Made by a program: the position numbers and the translations under genes. Below, one piece after another: positions 8,258 to 16,799 of a stretch of DNA of 35,902 nucleotides. Source of the DNA: an uncultured Clostridiaceae bacterium (GTDB taxonomy: Bacteria; Bacillota; Clostridia; TANB77; CAG-508); the NCBI GenBank assembly GCA_947647275.1, contig CANSJQ010000010.1:1-35902 (forward strand), in the 5' to 3' direction. Position 1 is the stretch's first letter; each line of letters begins with the position of its first letter. The notes below the pieces were generated by a model. That model saw nothing but the letters and a program-made list of their open reading frames with translations. It searched no databases and was not told the DNA's origin.

Positions 8258-8695
8258 GTGAAATCAGAAAAAGGTATTACTTTAACTTATTTAATTATAT
8301 ATGTTGTTTTATTAATATTAGTAGTTAGTACTTTATCAATAGTAAGTACACATTTTTATTCTAATACAAAATATTTGATGGATAATGGGAAATATGTATC
8401 TGAATTTGATAAATTTAATATGTACTTTATAGAAGATGTTAAAAATAATAAAGAAATATATAGTGCCGACGCAAATAAAATAGTATTTGAAGATGGAACA
8501 GTATATACGTATTCAGAAAAATCTATATATAGAAATAAGGTAGAATTATGTCGAAATATAGAGAGCTGTATCTTTTCTAAATTACAAGAAACAGATGATA
8601 ATAATTTTACTAAAAAAATAATAAATGTAAAATTATCAATAGCAGGAGAGGATAAATTTGAAACAGAAATTAACTATGTATTAAAATATTGGTAA
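8258..8695 (+). CDS. Second minor pseudopilin-like protein
   Basis: 145 residues starting at GTG (8258) after AAGGTAAGGA. The leader MKSEKG-ITLTYLIIYVVLL is prepilin-like with Gly at -1. The +5 Glu is missing, as in other clostridial pilins here. The head (residues 35-145) contains VFEDGTVYTYSEKSIYRN, reminiscent of the PilW/ComGF-like minor pilins with a GTVYTY beta hairpin. It ends the pilD transcript. A gap of about 175 bases separates it from pilB, holding a TATAAT at 8809-8814 with a weak -35. Confidence 0.7.
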   Translation: MKSEKGITLTYLIIYVVLLILVVSTLSIVSTHFYSNTKYLMDNGKYVSEFDKFNMYFIEDVKNNKEIYSADANKIVFEDGTVYTYSEKSIYRNKVELCRNIESCIFSKLQETDDNNFTKKIINVKLSIAGEDKFETEINYVLKYW

Positions 8696-8870
8696 TATGT
8701 AATTGTTACAATCTACGATTAATAATCGCCCATACATCATAACTGTGACTTATTATATGTAATTTCTGGTAAAAGTCGAAAATTGTATAAATTTAATAAA
8801 AAATATAGTATAATTAATATATAGTGGTGGCTATTTGCCATTTATTATGAACAAAAGAGGAGGAATAAAT

Positions 8871-10493
8871 ATGGCATCAAAACAACCAATAGGAATAGAA
8901 CTTGCAAAAAGAAATTTAATAACAGAAAAAGATATAGAGAGAGCATTAGATTACAAAAAAAATCATCCAAATAAAAAACTAGGAGATATAATTAATATAT
9001 TAAATATATGTGATTCTGATGAACTTATCAAAGCGATTGGAGAAATATTAGAAGAAAAAGCAATTTTATTAAAAACATCAGATATAAAAATAGACATACA
9101 AGATTATATATCTTTAGATATAATGAAAAGAAATAAAGCAATACCCTTTGATGAAGAAGCAGGACGTGTAAAAGTATGTTTTGCAGATACTTCAAATAAA
9201 AGAGCGATAGAAACAATAAGACTATTATTATTAAATAAAGGTCTAATAATGGACAAATATATTACATTTGAGACAAATATAGAAAAAATATTAACAGAAA
9301 TAGAAGGATTAGTATCTGGAACAATTAATCCAAATGGGGATATAACAGGTTTAGTAGATAGTATAATAAAAACAGCAATAGAAAAAAGAGCAAGTGATAT
9401 TCACTTTGAACCAATGCAAGATAAATTAAGAATAAGATATAGAATAGATGGACAGTTAGTTACAGCTATAATGTTAGATAATGATAAACAAACGCAAATA
9501 ATAGGAAGACTAAAAGCAATATCTAATATGTATCAAGAAAAGCAAGAATCTCAAGATGGAAGAATACTAATGTATCCAGAATATAATATACGTGTTTCAT
9601 CACAAAAAAATGTATATGGAGAAAAATTTGTATTAAGGTTACTAAAGAAAAACGCAGGAATAAAGAAAATATATGATTTAGGATTTCCAAAAGATGAAAA
9701 ACTTGTAAAGCAAAGTTTTGACAAAAGAAATAGTATAACAATAATAGCTGCACCAACAGGAGCTGGAAAAACAACAACTTTATATAGTATTATAGATTTT
9801 TTAAATAGACCAGAAATTAATATTACAACAATAGAAGATCCAGTCGAAATAAGAATAGATGGATTAAATCAAGTAGAAATTGATTCTAAAACATCATTTT
9901 CAGATTCTTTAAGAACCGTTTTAAGACAAGACCCAGATATAGTACTTGTAGGAGAAATAAGAGATAGAGAAACAGCAGAAATAGCAATGCAAGCAGGACA
10001 AACAGGACATTATGTATTATCTACAATACATACTATTGATAGTATAGAAGTAATTACAAGACTTAGAAAAATGGGAATATCAAATTACGATATTTCAAGT
10101 ACATTAGCATCAACAGTTTCACAAAGGCTTGTTAGAAAAATATGCCCACACTGTAAAATAGAAAGGGAATTTACAGATGAAGAAAAACAAATAATGAACG
10201 AATTAGCAGAAAAATATGATATAAAATTAGATTTTAAAGACAAAAAAACCTTTGATACACCAGGATGTGAACATTGTAATCATACAGGCTATTATGATAG
10301 AATTGCAGTATTTGAGGTATTACCAATAGACGATAAAATAAGAGAGCTAATAGTAAATAATGCTTCTAGCATGGAAATAAGAAATGAAGCATTAAAAGGA
10401 GAGTATAAACCTTTATTAGTAGATGGATTATATAAAATATTAGAAGGAATGACAACATTAAAAGAACTAAATAATCAACTAGTAATTTATTAG
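8871..10493 (+). CDS. pilB: Type IV pilus assembly ATPase PilB (GspE family)
   Basis: 540 residues from the ATG at 8871, chosen because GAGGAGGAA precedes it; an in-frame ATG 36 bases earlier lacks a ribosome site. The N-terminal GspE-II domain (LAKRNLITEKDIERAL) is followed by the hexameric ATPase: Walker A APTGAGKTTT near residue 293, Asp box TTIEDPVE, Walker B DPDIVLVGEIRDRET near 355 and His box STIHTIDS. Four cysteines (CPHC near 425, CEHC near 466) form the zinc site typical of PilB/GspE and absent from PilT. It powers pilus extension at the cytoplasmic face with PilC. Confidence 0.95.
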   Translation: MASKQPIGIELAKRNLITEKDIERALDYKKNHPNKKLGDIINILNICDSDELIKAIGEILEEKAILLKTSDIKIDIQDYISLDIMKRNKAIPFDEEAGRVKVCFADTSNKRAIETIRLLLLNKGLIMDKYITFETNIEKILTEIEGLVSGTINPNGDITGLVDSIIKTAIEKRASDIHFEPMQDKLRIRYRIDGQLVTAIMLDNDKQTQIIGRLKAISNMYQEKQESQDGRILMYPEYNIRVSSQKNVYGEKFVLRLLKKNAGIKKIYDLGFPKDEKLVKQSFDKRNSITIIAAPTGAGKTTTLYSIIDFLNRPEINITTIEDPVEIRIDGLNQVEIDSKTSFSDSLRTVLRQDPDIVLVGEIRDRETAEIAMQAGQTGHYVLSTIHTIDSIEVITRLRKMGISNYDISSTLASTVSQRLVRKICPHCKIEREFTDEEKQIMNELAEKYDIKLDFKDKKTFDTPGCEHCNHTGYYDRIAVFEVLPIDDKIRELIVNNASSMEIRNEALKGEYKPLLVDGLYKILEGMTTLKELNNQLVIY

Positions 10494-10496
10494 AAT

Positions 10497-10601
10497 TGTA
10501 GGGGTCGCAGCAATAGGCGACCCATGCTTCGAAGGAATTACACTAAAAAATAATAAAATTAGATTTACACCAACGGGTCGCCGATGGTTGCGACCCCTAC
10601 A
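10497..10601. repeat. REP/BIME-like inverted repeat between pilB and pilT
   Basis: Outer arms TGTAGGGGTCGCAG... (10497-10523) and ...TTGCGACCCCTACA (10575-10601) are inverted copies with about three mismatches over 27 bases. Each arm is itself a hairpin: GGGTCGC, 8-base loop, GCGACCC. Two REP-like palindromes in opposite orientation around an AT-rich core is the BIME arrangement, and small non-autonomous elements of similar size look the same. It starts four bases after the pilB stop and is markedly more GC-rich than its surroundings, indicating insertion. Confidence 0.85.
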
Positions 10602-10633
10602 AAATATAATAAAAAAAGAAGGAGAAAAAACTA

Positions 10634-11743
10634 ATGATAAACATTGATGAAGTATTAAAAAAAGCTAAAGAAATAGATGCATCAGATGTACACCTAGTAT
10701 GTGGTTTAAAGCCAATGATTAGAATTTCAAGAGAATTAAAACCAATAGAAGAAATGGATGTATTAGAAGAAGATAATATGTACGAAATATATGATTATTT
10801 TGTAAGAGGAAACTTAGATAAAGATGCAGTATTTAGAGAAACAAAAAAGTTGGATACCTCTTATGAATTTGAAGATATCCGTTTAAGGGTAAATATATCA
10901 TATTCAAATGAAATACCTACATGTACATTAAGACTTATAAAAAGTACTTTACCAAAATATGAAGAATTAGGAGTTCCAGATATAGTAAGAAGAATGACGT
11001 ATCAACCTCAAGGTTTAATGTTGGTTACTGGAAAAACGAACTCTGGAAAAACAACAACTCTTAATGCATTAATAGATGATATTAATGAAAATCAAAATAA
11101 AAAGATTCTAACTTTAGAAAGTCCAGTTGAATACAAACATACCTCAAAAAAATCAATGATAGTGCAAAAAGAAATAGGAAGAGGTAGAGATTGTTTATGT
11201 TATAGTGATGGTGTTAAAAACTCACTAAGAGAAGACTGTGATATTATAGTAGTAGGGGAAATAAGAGATAGAGAAACGATGGATGCTGCAATAGATACTG
11301 CAGAATCAGGACATTTAGTAATAGGAACACTTCATACAAAATCATGTGCAGAAACCTTGGATAGATTAATAAACTTTTATGACATAGCAGATCAATCACA
11401 AATAAAATATTTAATGTCAACACTATTAAAATTAGTAATTTCACAAAGACTATTAAAAGGAAGAGATGGAAAACTAGTATTAGTTCCAGAAGTAATGGTA
11501 GTAGATAATATAGTTTCTGGTATAATAAGAAAAGAAAAAATAAGTGTTTCAGAAATAGAAGATGCAATTCAAAGTAATTCAGAAAAAGGAAGTATAGGCC
11601 TAATAAATTCGCTTGCAAAATTATTTGTAGACGATAAAATTACACTAGAACAAGCGAAATCACAAATAGAAGAAAAGAATTTGGAAATACTAAATAGAAC
11701 AATAATGCAATTAAAAATAAAAAAAGGAAGTAGCAATATTTAA
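10634..11743 (+). CDS. pilT: Type IV pilus retraction ATPase PilT
   Basis: 369 residues with the PilT N-terminal PAS-like domain (ASDVHLVCGLKPMIRISREL) and the RecA-like ATPase: Walker A TGKTNSGKTTT near residue 132, Asp box TLESPVEY, Walker B DIIVVGEIRDRETMD, His box GTLHTKS. There are no zinc cysteines, which separates it from PilB. It disassembles the pilus for retraction. The canonical LREDPD reads LREDCD here. It follows pilB across the BIME-like repeat, and pilC starts 17 bases downstream. Ribosome site AAGGAGAAA. Confidence 0.93.
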   Translation: MINIDEVLKKAKEIDASDVHLVCGLKPMIRISRELKPIEEMDVLEEDNMYEIYDYFVRGNLDKDAVFRETKKLDTSYEFEDIRLRVNISYSNEIPTCTLRLIKSTLPKYEELGVPDIVRRMTYQPQGLMLVTGKTNSGKTTTLNALIDDINENQNKKILTLESPVEYKHTSKKSMIVQKEIGRGRDCLCYSDGVKNSLREDCDIIVVGEIRDRETMDAAIDTAESGHLVIGTLHTKSCAETLDRLINFYDIADQSQIKYLMSTLLKLVISQRLLKGRDGKLVLVPEVMVVDNIVSGIIRKEKISVSEIEDAIQSNSEKGSIGLINSLAKLFVDDKITLEQAKSQIEEKNLEILNRTIMQLKIKKGSSNI

Positions 11744-11760
11744 AGTGGAGGAAATAAACT

Positions 11761-13119
11761 ATGCCAGAGTATGTATATAGGGCAGTAACTAAAAATGGCT
11801 TAATAGTAAAAAATAAAGTTGAAGAAGCTAGTAAACAAGCATTAATAAAAAAGCTAAAAGCTAATGAATTAATGCCTATTCAAATTGTACAAGTTGGCTA
11901 TATAGGTAAAATTGGTAAAAGCCAGAAAAAGCAAAAAAAGAATGTTACTAATATTGATGATATAATGAAAACAGCGAATACCACTAATATTTTTAACAAA
12001 AATCAAGCAAAGCAAATATCAACAATTGAAAAAATAAACTTAGCATTAGCTGCAACAGAAAAAATAACACCAAGGGATTTAGTTATATTTACGCAAAACT
12101 TTTATTTACTAAAAAAAGCAAACTTCAATAATATACATGCATTGAGCACAATAATACAAAGTACAGAAAACCTTTCATTTAAAGGAATATTAGAAGATAT
12201 TTTAGCAGGGGTTCAAGCAGGAGACTATATGTATACAACAATGGAATACTATTCAAATGTATTTCCATATATATATATAAATATGATAAAAGTTGGAGAA
12301 CTTTCAGGATCACTTGAAAATTCACTTCAGCAAGCAGTAAAATATCTAGATGACTCAGCAGATATAACAAAAAAAGTAAAAAAAATATTAATACCAAATA
12401 TTTTACAATTTGCATTTATATTATTAGCATTAGTAGTAGGAACATTAGTAGCGGTTCCTTCAATACAAGGAATATATGACCAAGTAGGAAGTACAGATAA
12501 GATTAATCCAATAACAATATGGTTTTTTAATTTCTTAAAAAGCTTCATGGTATATTGGTATATACCAGTAACAATAATAGTAGCAATAGTAGTAGCAATA
12601 CTATTTTATATAAATACACCTAAAGGAAAATACAACTTCCACTATTTTAAGTATACAATGCCGATATTTGGAAAGTTAATATTTAGTTTAGATTTTTCAA
12701 GATTTTTAAAGGCAATGTTACTAAACCTAAACAATGGAATGAGAATACAAGATTCATTAGATGTTAGTAAAAACGTAGTAAACAATTATGTATTTTTATC
12801 AATGGTAGAGACATCAATAAATAACATTTTAATAGGACAATCATGGATAGATCCATTTGAAAAATCAGGTCTATGCTCATCAATGATAACAGAAATGCTA
12901 AAGATAGGTATGCAAACAGATTTACCAGAAATGATGGAAAAATTAGTGCAATACATGGAAATAGATATAGATAATATATTAGATAAGATAATGAAAGTAT
13001 TGCCACAACTAGTATACTCAATAGTAGGAATAGTACTGATATTCTTTGTGTTAGTAGTACTTGTACCAATACTAGAAGTATATATGGGTAACTTCATGTT
13101 CTCAGCAGCAGAACTTTAA
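11761..13119 (+). CDS. pilC: Type IV pilus inner-membrane platform protein PilC
   Basis: 452 residues of the GspF/PilC family. After an N-terminal ARM-like part (MPEYVYRAVTKNGLIVKNKVEEAS) there are two homologous T2SSF domains: one at about residues 105-235 (DLVIFTQNFYLLKKANFNN, the MIKVGELSGSLENSLQQ signature) and one at about 310-450 (DFSRFLKAMLLNLNNGMRIQDSL, MLKIGMQTDLPEMMEKL). Each is followed by membrane helices. PilC transmits PilB/PilT motion to the pilins. It is the last pilus gene. Ribosome site TGGAGGAAA. Confidence 0.93.
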   Translation: MPEYVYRAVTKNGLIVKNKVEEASKQALIKKLKANELMPIQIVQVGYIGKIGKSQKKQKKNVTNIDDIMKTANTTNIFNKNQAKQISTIEKINLALAATEKITPRDLVIFTQNFYLLKKANFNNIHALSTIIQSTENLSFKGILEDILAGVQAGDYMYTTMEYYSNVFPYIYINMIKVGELSGSLENSLQQAVKYLDDSADITKKVKKILIPNILQFAFILLALVVGTLVAVPSIQGIYDQVGSTDKINPITIWFFNFLKSFMVYWYIPVTIIVAIVVAILFYINTPKGKYNFHYFKYTMPIFGKLIFSLDFSRFLKAMLLNLNNGMRIQDSLDVSKNVVNNYVFLSMVETSINNILIGQSWIDPFEKSGLCSSMITEMLKIGMQTDLPEMMEKLVQYMEIDIDNILDKIMKVLPQLVYSIVGIVLIFFVLVVLVPILEVYMGNFMFSAAEL

Positions 13120-13147
13120 GAGTTTTGCTTTGGCAAACAAAACAGTA

Positions 13148-13218
13148 AATAGTGAGGAATGAATAGTGAATAATGAATAATTTGGGCAATAAGAAAATTA
13201 TTCACATTCACTATTTAT
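13148..13218. repeat. AT-rich imperfect inverted repeat downstream of pilC
   Basis: AATAGTGAATAATGAATAATTT and AAATTATTCACATTCACTATT are near-complementary arms around a short core, with tandem AATAGTGA/AATGAATA units on the left. This is a small dispersed-repeat type structure with no coding capacity. Just before it, GTTTTGCTTTGGCAAACAAAAC forms a small hairpin at the end of pilC. The remaining bases to 13362 hold another small hairpin (CCTTC TTTTG GAAGG) before the kinase gene and nothing else recognisable. Confidence 0.55.
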
Positions 13219-13362
13219 TTTAGCATATAGGAAAAGTTGATTTAGAAATATAGGGAAGATTATTTTCTTATCTCTTCGAGAGAGTAGTAAGCTAGAGACA
13301 AGTTATGCAGAGCCAAACACCTTCTTTTGGAAGGGATAGCTTAAATAAAGGAGGTAAAAAAC

Positions 13363-14271
13363 ATGCAAATTGGAATTGATTTAGGTGGGAGCCATATAGC
13401 AGTTGGAATTATAAGTGAGAAAAATATTATAGTTACAAAAAGAGAAATAAATATAGAAAAAATTAATAAAACAGAAGATATAAAGCAATATATAGTAGAT
13501 AATATAAAAATATTAATTTCTCAAGTATTAAAAGATGTAGGTGCTCCAAGCTGTGTGATATCAAAGATAGGTATATCAGCTCCTGGAAAAATAAAAAATA
13601 ATATTATATATGATATGTATAATTTAGGAATAAAAGAATTTGACTTAACTAAAATTTTATCAGAACATTATGGGGTAGAAGTAGCTGTAAGAAATGATGC
13701 AAAATGTGCAGCATTAGTAGAAAAAAAGATAGGTAGTATGCAAAACTATGACGATTGTGTATTTTTATGCTTAGGCACAGGAATAGGAGGCGCCACTTTC
13801 ATAAATGGAAGGATGCTAGAATACACAAAAGAATGGGGCTCAGAATATGGACATATGATAATAAAGAAAGATGATTTAGAATGTAAATGTGGCAGTAAAG
13901 GATGTTTTGAAAAATATGCGTCAATGAAAGCTTTTAAAAATGGGATAATAAAATTATTAAACTTAGACCAAGATATTTCATCAGAAAACATATTAAAGCT
14001 TTTAATAAATAAAGTAAATGAAAGAAATCAAGAAGTAAATCAATATATAGATGAATACATAGAAAACTTAATTGTAGGAATATCAAACATAGTAAATATA
14101 TTAGCGCCAGAAGCAATTTGTATAGGTGGAAGTTTTGTATATTATGAAGAAATATTATATAAAAGATTATTAGAAAAATTAAATTTGAAAAACTTTAATG
14201 CAGTTAGACCAAAGGTATTATTAGCTAAAATGAAAAATGATGCAGGAATGATAGGAAGTTTAATAAAATAG
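13363..14271 (+). CDS. ROK-family sugar kinase (glucokinase-like)
   Basis: 302 residues. The N-terminal phosphate-binding loop GIDLGGSHIAVGII and the LGTGIGGATFINGRM segment are those of the ROK/ASKHA fold. SEYGHMII followed by CKCGSKGCFEKYAS near residue 175 is the ROK zinc motif with the ExGH and GCxE signatures. The catalytic Asp is in RNDAKCAAL. It probably phosphorylates glucose or a related hexose with ATP in the cytosol. There is no N-terminal helix-turn-helix, so it is a kinase rather than a NagC/XylR repressor. The exact substrate cannot be assigned. Ribosome site AAAGGAGG. A terminator follows. Confidence 0.88.
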   Translation: MQIGIDLGGSHIAVGIISEKNIIVTKREINIEKINKTEDIKQYIVDNIKILISQVLKDVGAPSCVISKIGISAPGKIKNNIIYDMYNLGIKEFDLTKILSEHYGVEVAVRNDAKCAALVEKKIGSMQNYDDCVFLCLGTGIGGATFINGRMLEYTKEWGSEYGHMIIKKDDLECKCGSKGCFEKYASMKAFKNGIIKLLNLDQDISSENILKLLINKVNERNQEVNQYIDEYIENLIVGISNIVNILAPEAICIGGSFVYYEEILYKRLLEKLNLKNFNAVRPKVLLAKMKNDAGMIGSLIK

Positions 14272-14274
14272 AAT

Positions 14275-14310
14275 AAAAAGTCTTTTTTACTAGAAAAAGG
14301 ACTTTTTTTA
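14275..14310 (+). terminator. Terminator after the ROK kinase
   Basis: AAAAAGTCTTTTTT and AAAAAGGACTTTTTT arms enclose a short loop, ending in a T run. A TATAAT at about 14314-14319 immediately downstream could be the -10 for the sortase pair. Confidence 0.75.
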
Positions 14311-14354
14311 TGGTATAATTATAATAGATATGGTGTTTTAAAGGAGGAAATAAT

Positions 14355-15026
14355 ATGTTTGAAGGTAAATATAGTAAACTATTAACTATAGGACTAATAA
14401 TAGGTATTATAGTAATAATAGGAATTATAGGATTTTTTACATTTGATTATATAAGAAATTCAAAAATAAAAAGTGATGCTTCAGATGCAGTAGGAAGATT
14501 TGAAGGAAATGTAGAAAATGAAAATAAAGAAAATCCAGAAACTAATACAATAGATGATGTAACTTTAAATATTGAAGTAGAAAATATAATAACAAATACA
14601 GATGGAAGTTCAAGTAATGGAGAAAAAATGTATAAAGGTTTCCCACAAATAGGAACAATACAAATACCAAAAATAAATTTAGAATATCCAATATTAAAAG
14701 ATGCAAGTAAATCTGCAATTGAAGTATCAGTTGCAATAAATGGAGGGCCAGGATTAAACAAAGTAGGAAATACAATAATAATAGGACATAATTATAGAAA
14801 TGGAACATTCTTCTCAAACAACAAGAATTTATCAGAAGGAGATAAAATATATATTACAGATGAATTAGGAAAAAAGGTAGAATATACAATATATAATATA
14901 TATACAACTGAACCAGAAGATTCAGATTATATGGATAGAGACACAGAAGGAAAAAGAGAAGTAACATTAGTAACATGTACAGACGATACAAAGAGTAGAT
15001 TAATTATTTGTGCAAAAGCAGATTAA
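14355..15026 (+). CDS. Sortase (cysteine transpeptidase)
   Basis: 223 residues. An N-terminal signal-anchor (about residues 9-30) and an acidic Asn-rich linker are followed by the sortase barrel from about residue 95 (FPQIGTIQIPKINLEYPILK). The catalytic triad is complete: His145 in IIGHNYRNGTFF, Cys208 in TLVTCTDD, Arg215 in KSRLIICA. The short form without extra loops is most like class D/E-type clostridial sortases, but subclass is uncertain. It would attach surface proteins to the wall on the outer face of the membrane. It is followed 20 bases later by a paralogue. No LPXTG-like substrate is encoded nearby. Ribosome site AAAGGAGGAAA. Confidence 0.9.
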   Translation: MFEGKYSKLLTIGLIIGIIVIIGIIGFFTFDYIRNSKIKSDASDAVGRFEGNVENENKENPETNTIDDVTLNIEVENIITNTDGSSSNGEKMYKGFPQIGTIQIPKINLEYPILKDASKSAIEVSVAINGGPGLNKVGNTIIIGHNYRNGTFFSNNKNLSEGDKIYITDELGKKVEYTIYNIYTTEPEDSDYMDRDTEGKREVTLVTCTDDTKSRLIICAKAD

Positions 15027-15046
15027 TATAGTGAAAGGAGTATGTA

Positions 15047-15710
15047 ATGAATAAAGGAAGAAAGTTTTTTTCAATATTATTAATAATTATAATAGCAATA
15101 ACGATTGGATTAGGAAGTTTTCTAGCATATAAATACATATCAAATTACATACTTACAAAAGAGGCATCAGATATAGTTGATGAATTTGAAAATAGTATTA
15201 TTACAGTAGCAATAGATGAAGGAAATAACACAGTTAATGAAGAAACACAAGCTCCAACAGATTCAAATACTTCAGTCAATAAAACTTCATCAAGGATAAA
15301 ACATAAAGGATATGACGTAATAGGAAGTATACAAATACCAAAAACAAAAGTAAAATATCCTATTGTAAATTCAGCAGAGCCAGCAGCCATGGATACAGCA
15401 ATAGTAGTGCTTTATGGTCCAGGACTTAATGAGGAGGGAAACACAGTAATAGTGGGCCATAATTATAGAAATGGTGGATTTTTTGGAAATAATAAAAAAC
15501 TAGAAAATGGTGATATAATATATATAACAGATAGTAAACGGAAACAAAGTTGAATATACTATTTATAACAAATATACTACGACAGATTCAGACTTTAGTT
15601 ATGCTACAAGAAATACAGAAGGAAGAAGAGAGATATCACTATCTACATGTACTTCAAACAGCTCTACAAGGCTTATTATATGGGCTAAAGAAAACTTAAA
15701 AAATAATTAA
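15047..15710 (+). CDS. Second sortase, requiring a +1 frameshift at CGG (15539)
   Basis: A paralogue of the sortase just upstream, with signal-anchor, Thr/Asn-rich linker and barrel. His138 lies in IVGHNYRNGGFF. In the starting frame the chain stops four codons after residue 164, at TGA 15551, and lacks the catalytic Cys and Arg. Skipping the C of the in-phase CGG at 15539 gives D-S-K-G-N-K-V-E-Y-T-I-Y, which lines up with D-E-L-G-K-K-V-E-Y-T-I-Y in the neighbour. It then supplies Cys201 (LSTCTS) and Arg208 (STRLII), ending at 15710 with 220 residues, matching the paralogue's length. Function therefore depends on the shift. Ribosome site AAAGGAG. Confidence 0.85.
15539..15542 (+). other. Candidate +1 recoding site CGGA in the second sortase
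   Basis: Codon 165 is CGG in phase (AGT AAA CGG AAA). The next frame begins with GGA. The 0-frame ends almost at once at TGA. Comparison with the intact paralogue next door fixes the point of the break to within a few codons, making this the best internally controlled example in the window. Confidence 0.8.
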
Positions 15711-15740
15711 AATGTAAACTAAATATAATTATACGGAAAT

Positions 15741-15759
15741 AAGGCTATTGGCCTTTTTC
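15741..15759 (+). terminator. Terminator after the sortase pair
   Basis: AAGGC (15741-15745) pairs with GCCTT (15751-15755) over a five-base loop, and a T-rich tail follows. Confidence 0.6.
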
Positions 15760-15808
15760 TTTATAGAAAAATTACCATAAAATTTTTAAAAAAATATTGG
15801 AAAATGTT

Positions 15809-15837
15809 TTGACTTTTGCCAAAATTTGTAGTATAAT
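15809..15837 (+). promoter_or_regulatory. Promoter of carD
   Basis: TTGACT at 15809-15814 and TATAAT at 15832-15837 with a 17-base spacer, about 80 bases before the carD start. Confidence 0.8.
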
Positions 15838-15917
15838 ATAACTGGTAGTTGAAAAAGAGAATCGAAACCTTTCTTAACTTAACTAATAAAAATTTAGCAG
15901 TGAAAGGAGTGTCTTAC

Positions 15918-16487
15918 ATGTTCAATGTAGGTGATAAAATAGTATACCCAATGCATGGTGCAGGTACAATAGATGCAATAGAAGAAAAGGATATTTTAGG
16001 TCAAACACAAGCCTATTATATTATAAAAATGCCAGGTGAAGTAAAAGTAATGGTACCAACAGCTAAAGCAGAAGAAATTGGTGTTAGAAATATAATTAGT
16101 AAAGAAAACGCAGGAAAAGTATTAGAAATTTTAGAAGAGAATGAAACTGAAATGTCTAATAATTGGAATAAAAGATATAGAGATAATATGGAAAAAATGA
16201 AAAGTGGAGACATTTACGAAGTAGCGGATGTAGTAAGAAACTTAAGCTTTAAACAAAAAGAAAAAGGTTTATCTACAGGTGAAAAGAAGATGCTTAATAA
16301 TGCTAAGCAAATATTAGTAAGTGAGCTAGTTTTAGCAGAACATGCTTCACAAGAAGACGTTGAGAATTTAGTAGAAAACAAAATAACAATGTCATTCCAA
16401 GAATTTAAATCACCAATCCAAGAAACTGAAATAGGAAAAGATATAGTTAAGAAATTCATTCCATTTGATGGAACAACAAATTTATAA
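15918..16487 (+). CDS. carD: CarD-family RNA polymerase-binding transcription regulator
   Basis: 189 residues from the ATG at 15918, preceded by AAAGGAGTG. A longer reading from 15849 has no ribosome site and begins too close to the promoter. The N-terminal Tudor-like RNA polymerase interaction domain (FNVGDKIVYPMHGAGTIDAIEEKD, YYIIKMPGEVKVMVPT) is shared with CdnL and the TRCF mobility domain. The helical C-terminal domain (ADVVRNLSFKQKEKGLSTGEKKMLNNAKQ) is the DNA-contacting part. CarD stabilises open complexes at rRNA and housekeeping promoters. It has its own promoter and terminator. Confidence 0.93.
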   Translation: MFNVGDKIVYPMHGAGTIDAIEEKDILGQTQAYYIIKMPGEVKVMVPTAKAEEIGVRNIISKENAGKVLEILEENETEMSNNWNKRYRDNMEKMKSGDIYEVADVVRNLSFKQKEKGLSTGEKKMLNNAKQILVSELVLAEHASQEDVENLVENKITMSFQEFKSPIQETEIGKDIVKKFIPFDGTTNL

Positions 16488-16503
16488 AATAAGCACATAA
16501 TAA

Positions 16504-16531
16504 AAAAGATGACCTAAAAAGTCGTCTTTTA
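16504..16531 (+). terminator. Terminator after carD
   Basis: AAAAGATGAC pairs with GTCGTCTTTT (one G-T pair) around CTAAAAA. Confidence 0.8.
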
Positions 16532-16640
16532 TGATATTATATAAAAATAAACTTTAATTTGTAGGGAATAGAATTGCTCGTGTGTTATTCGAGGAAATTG
16601 TTTAAATGAATAATAAAGAGTACAAACATGAGGTTTGATG

Positions 16641-16694
16641 TAAGGGCTAAACTGGTAAGGAATACCTAAGATAATTTACCAAATTTAGCCCTTA
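16641..16694. repeat. Long near-perfect hairpin, member of a small repeat family
   Basis: TAAGGGCTAAACTGGTAA (16641-16658) pairs with TTACCAAATTTAGCCCTTA (16676-16694) with one bulge, and the core GGTA..TACC can pair again. A degraded relative begins at 3369. No T run follows within the usual distance, so it is more like a dispersed palindromic repeat than a simple terminator. It lies upstream of the glycine-rich protein promoter. Confidence 0.65.
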
Positions 16695-16721
16695 AAATTT
16701 TTGCAAGTTTTTATAAATTTA

Positions 16722-16750
16722 TTGACAAAAAAATAACTTATTAGTAAAAT
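16722..16750 (+). promoter_or_regulatory. Promoter of the glycine-rich protein gene
   Basis: TTGACA at 16722-16727, 17-base spacer, TAAAAT at 16745-16750; the start codon is 50 bases downstream. Confidence 0.75.
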
Positions 16751-16799
16751 ATCACTATAAGATTATCAACAAATAGACATAAAACTAAGGAGAAAAAAT

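Noticed and set aside
8835..8870. Start of pilB at 8835
   Set aside because: There is no ribosome site before it, whereas GAGGAGGAA stands directly before the ATG at 8871.
10497..10601. Rho-independent terminator between pilB and pilT
   Set aside because: There is no T run after either hairpin, and the double inverted arrangement is that of a repeat element.
13148..13218. CRISPR array
   Set aside because: The repeated AATAGTGA/AATGAATA units are short, imperfect and contiguous with no spacers. No cas gene is present.
15849..15917. Longer carD reading from 15849
   Set aside because: It starts about a dozen bases after the -10 element and lacks a ribosome site; AAAGGAGTG precedes the ATG at 15918 where the conserved domain begins.
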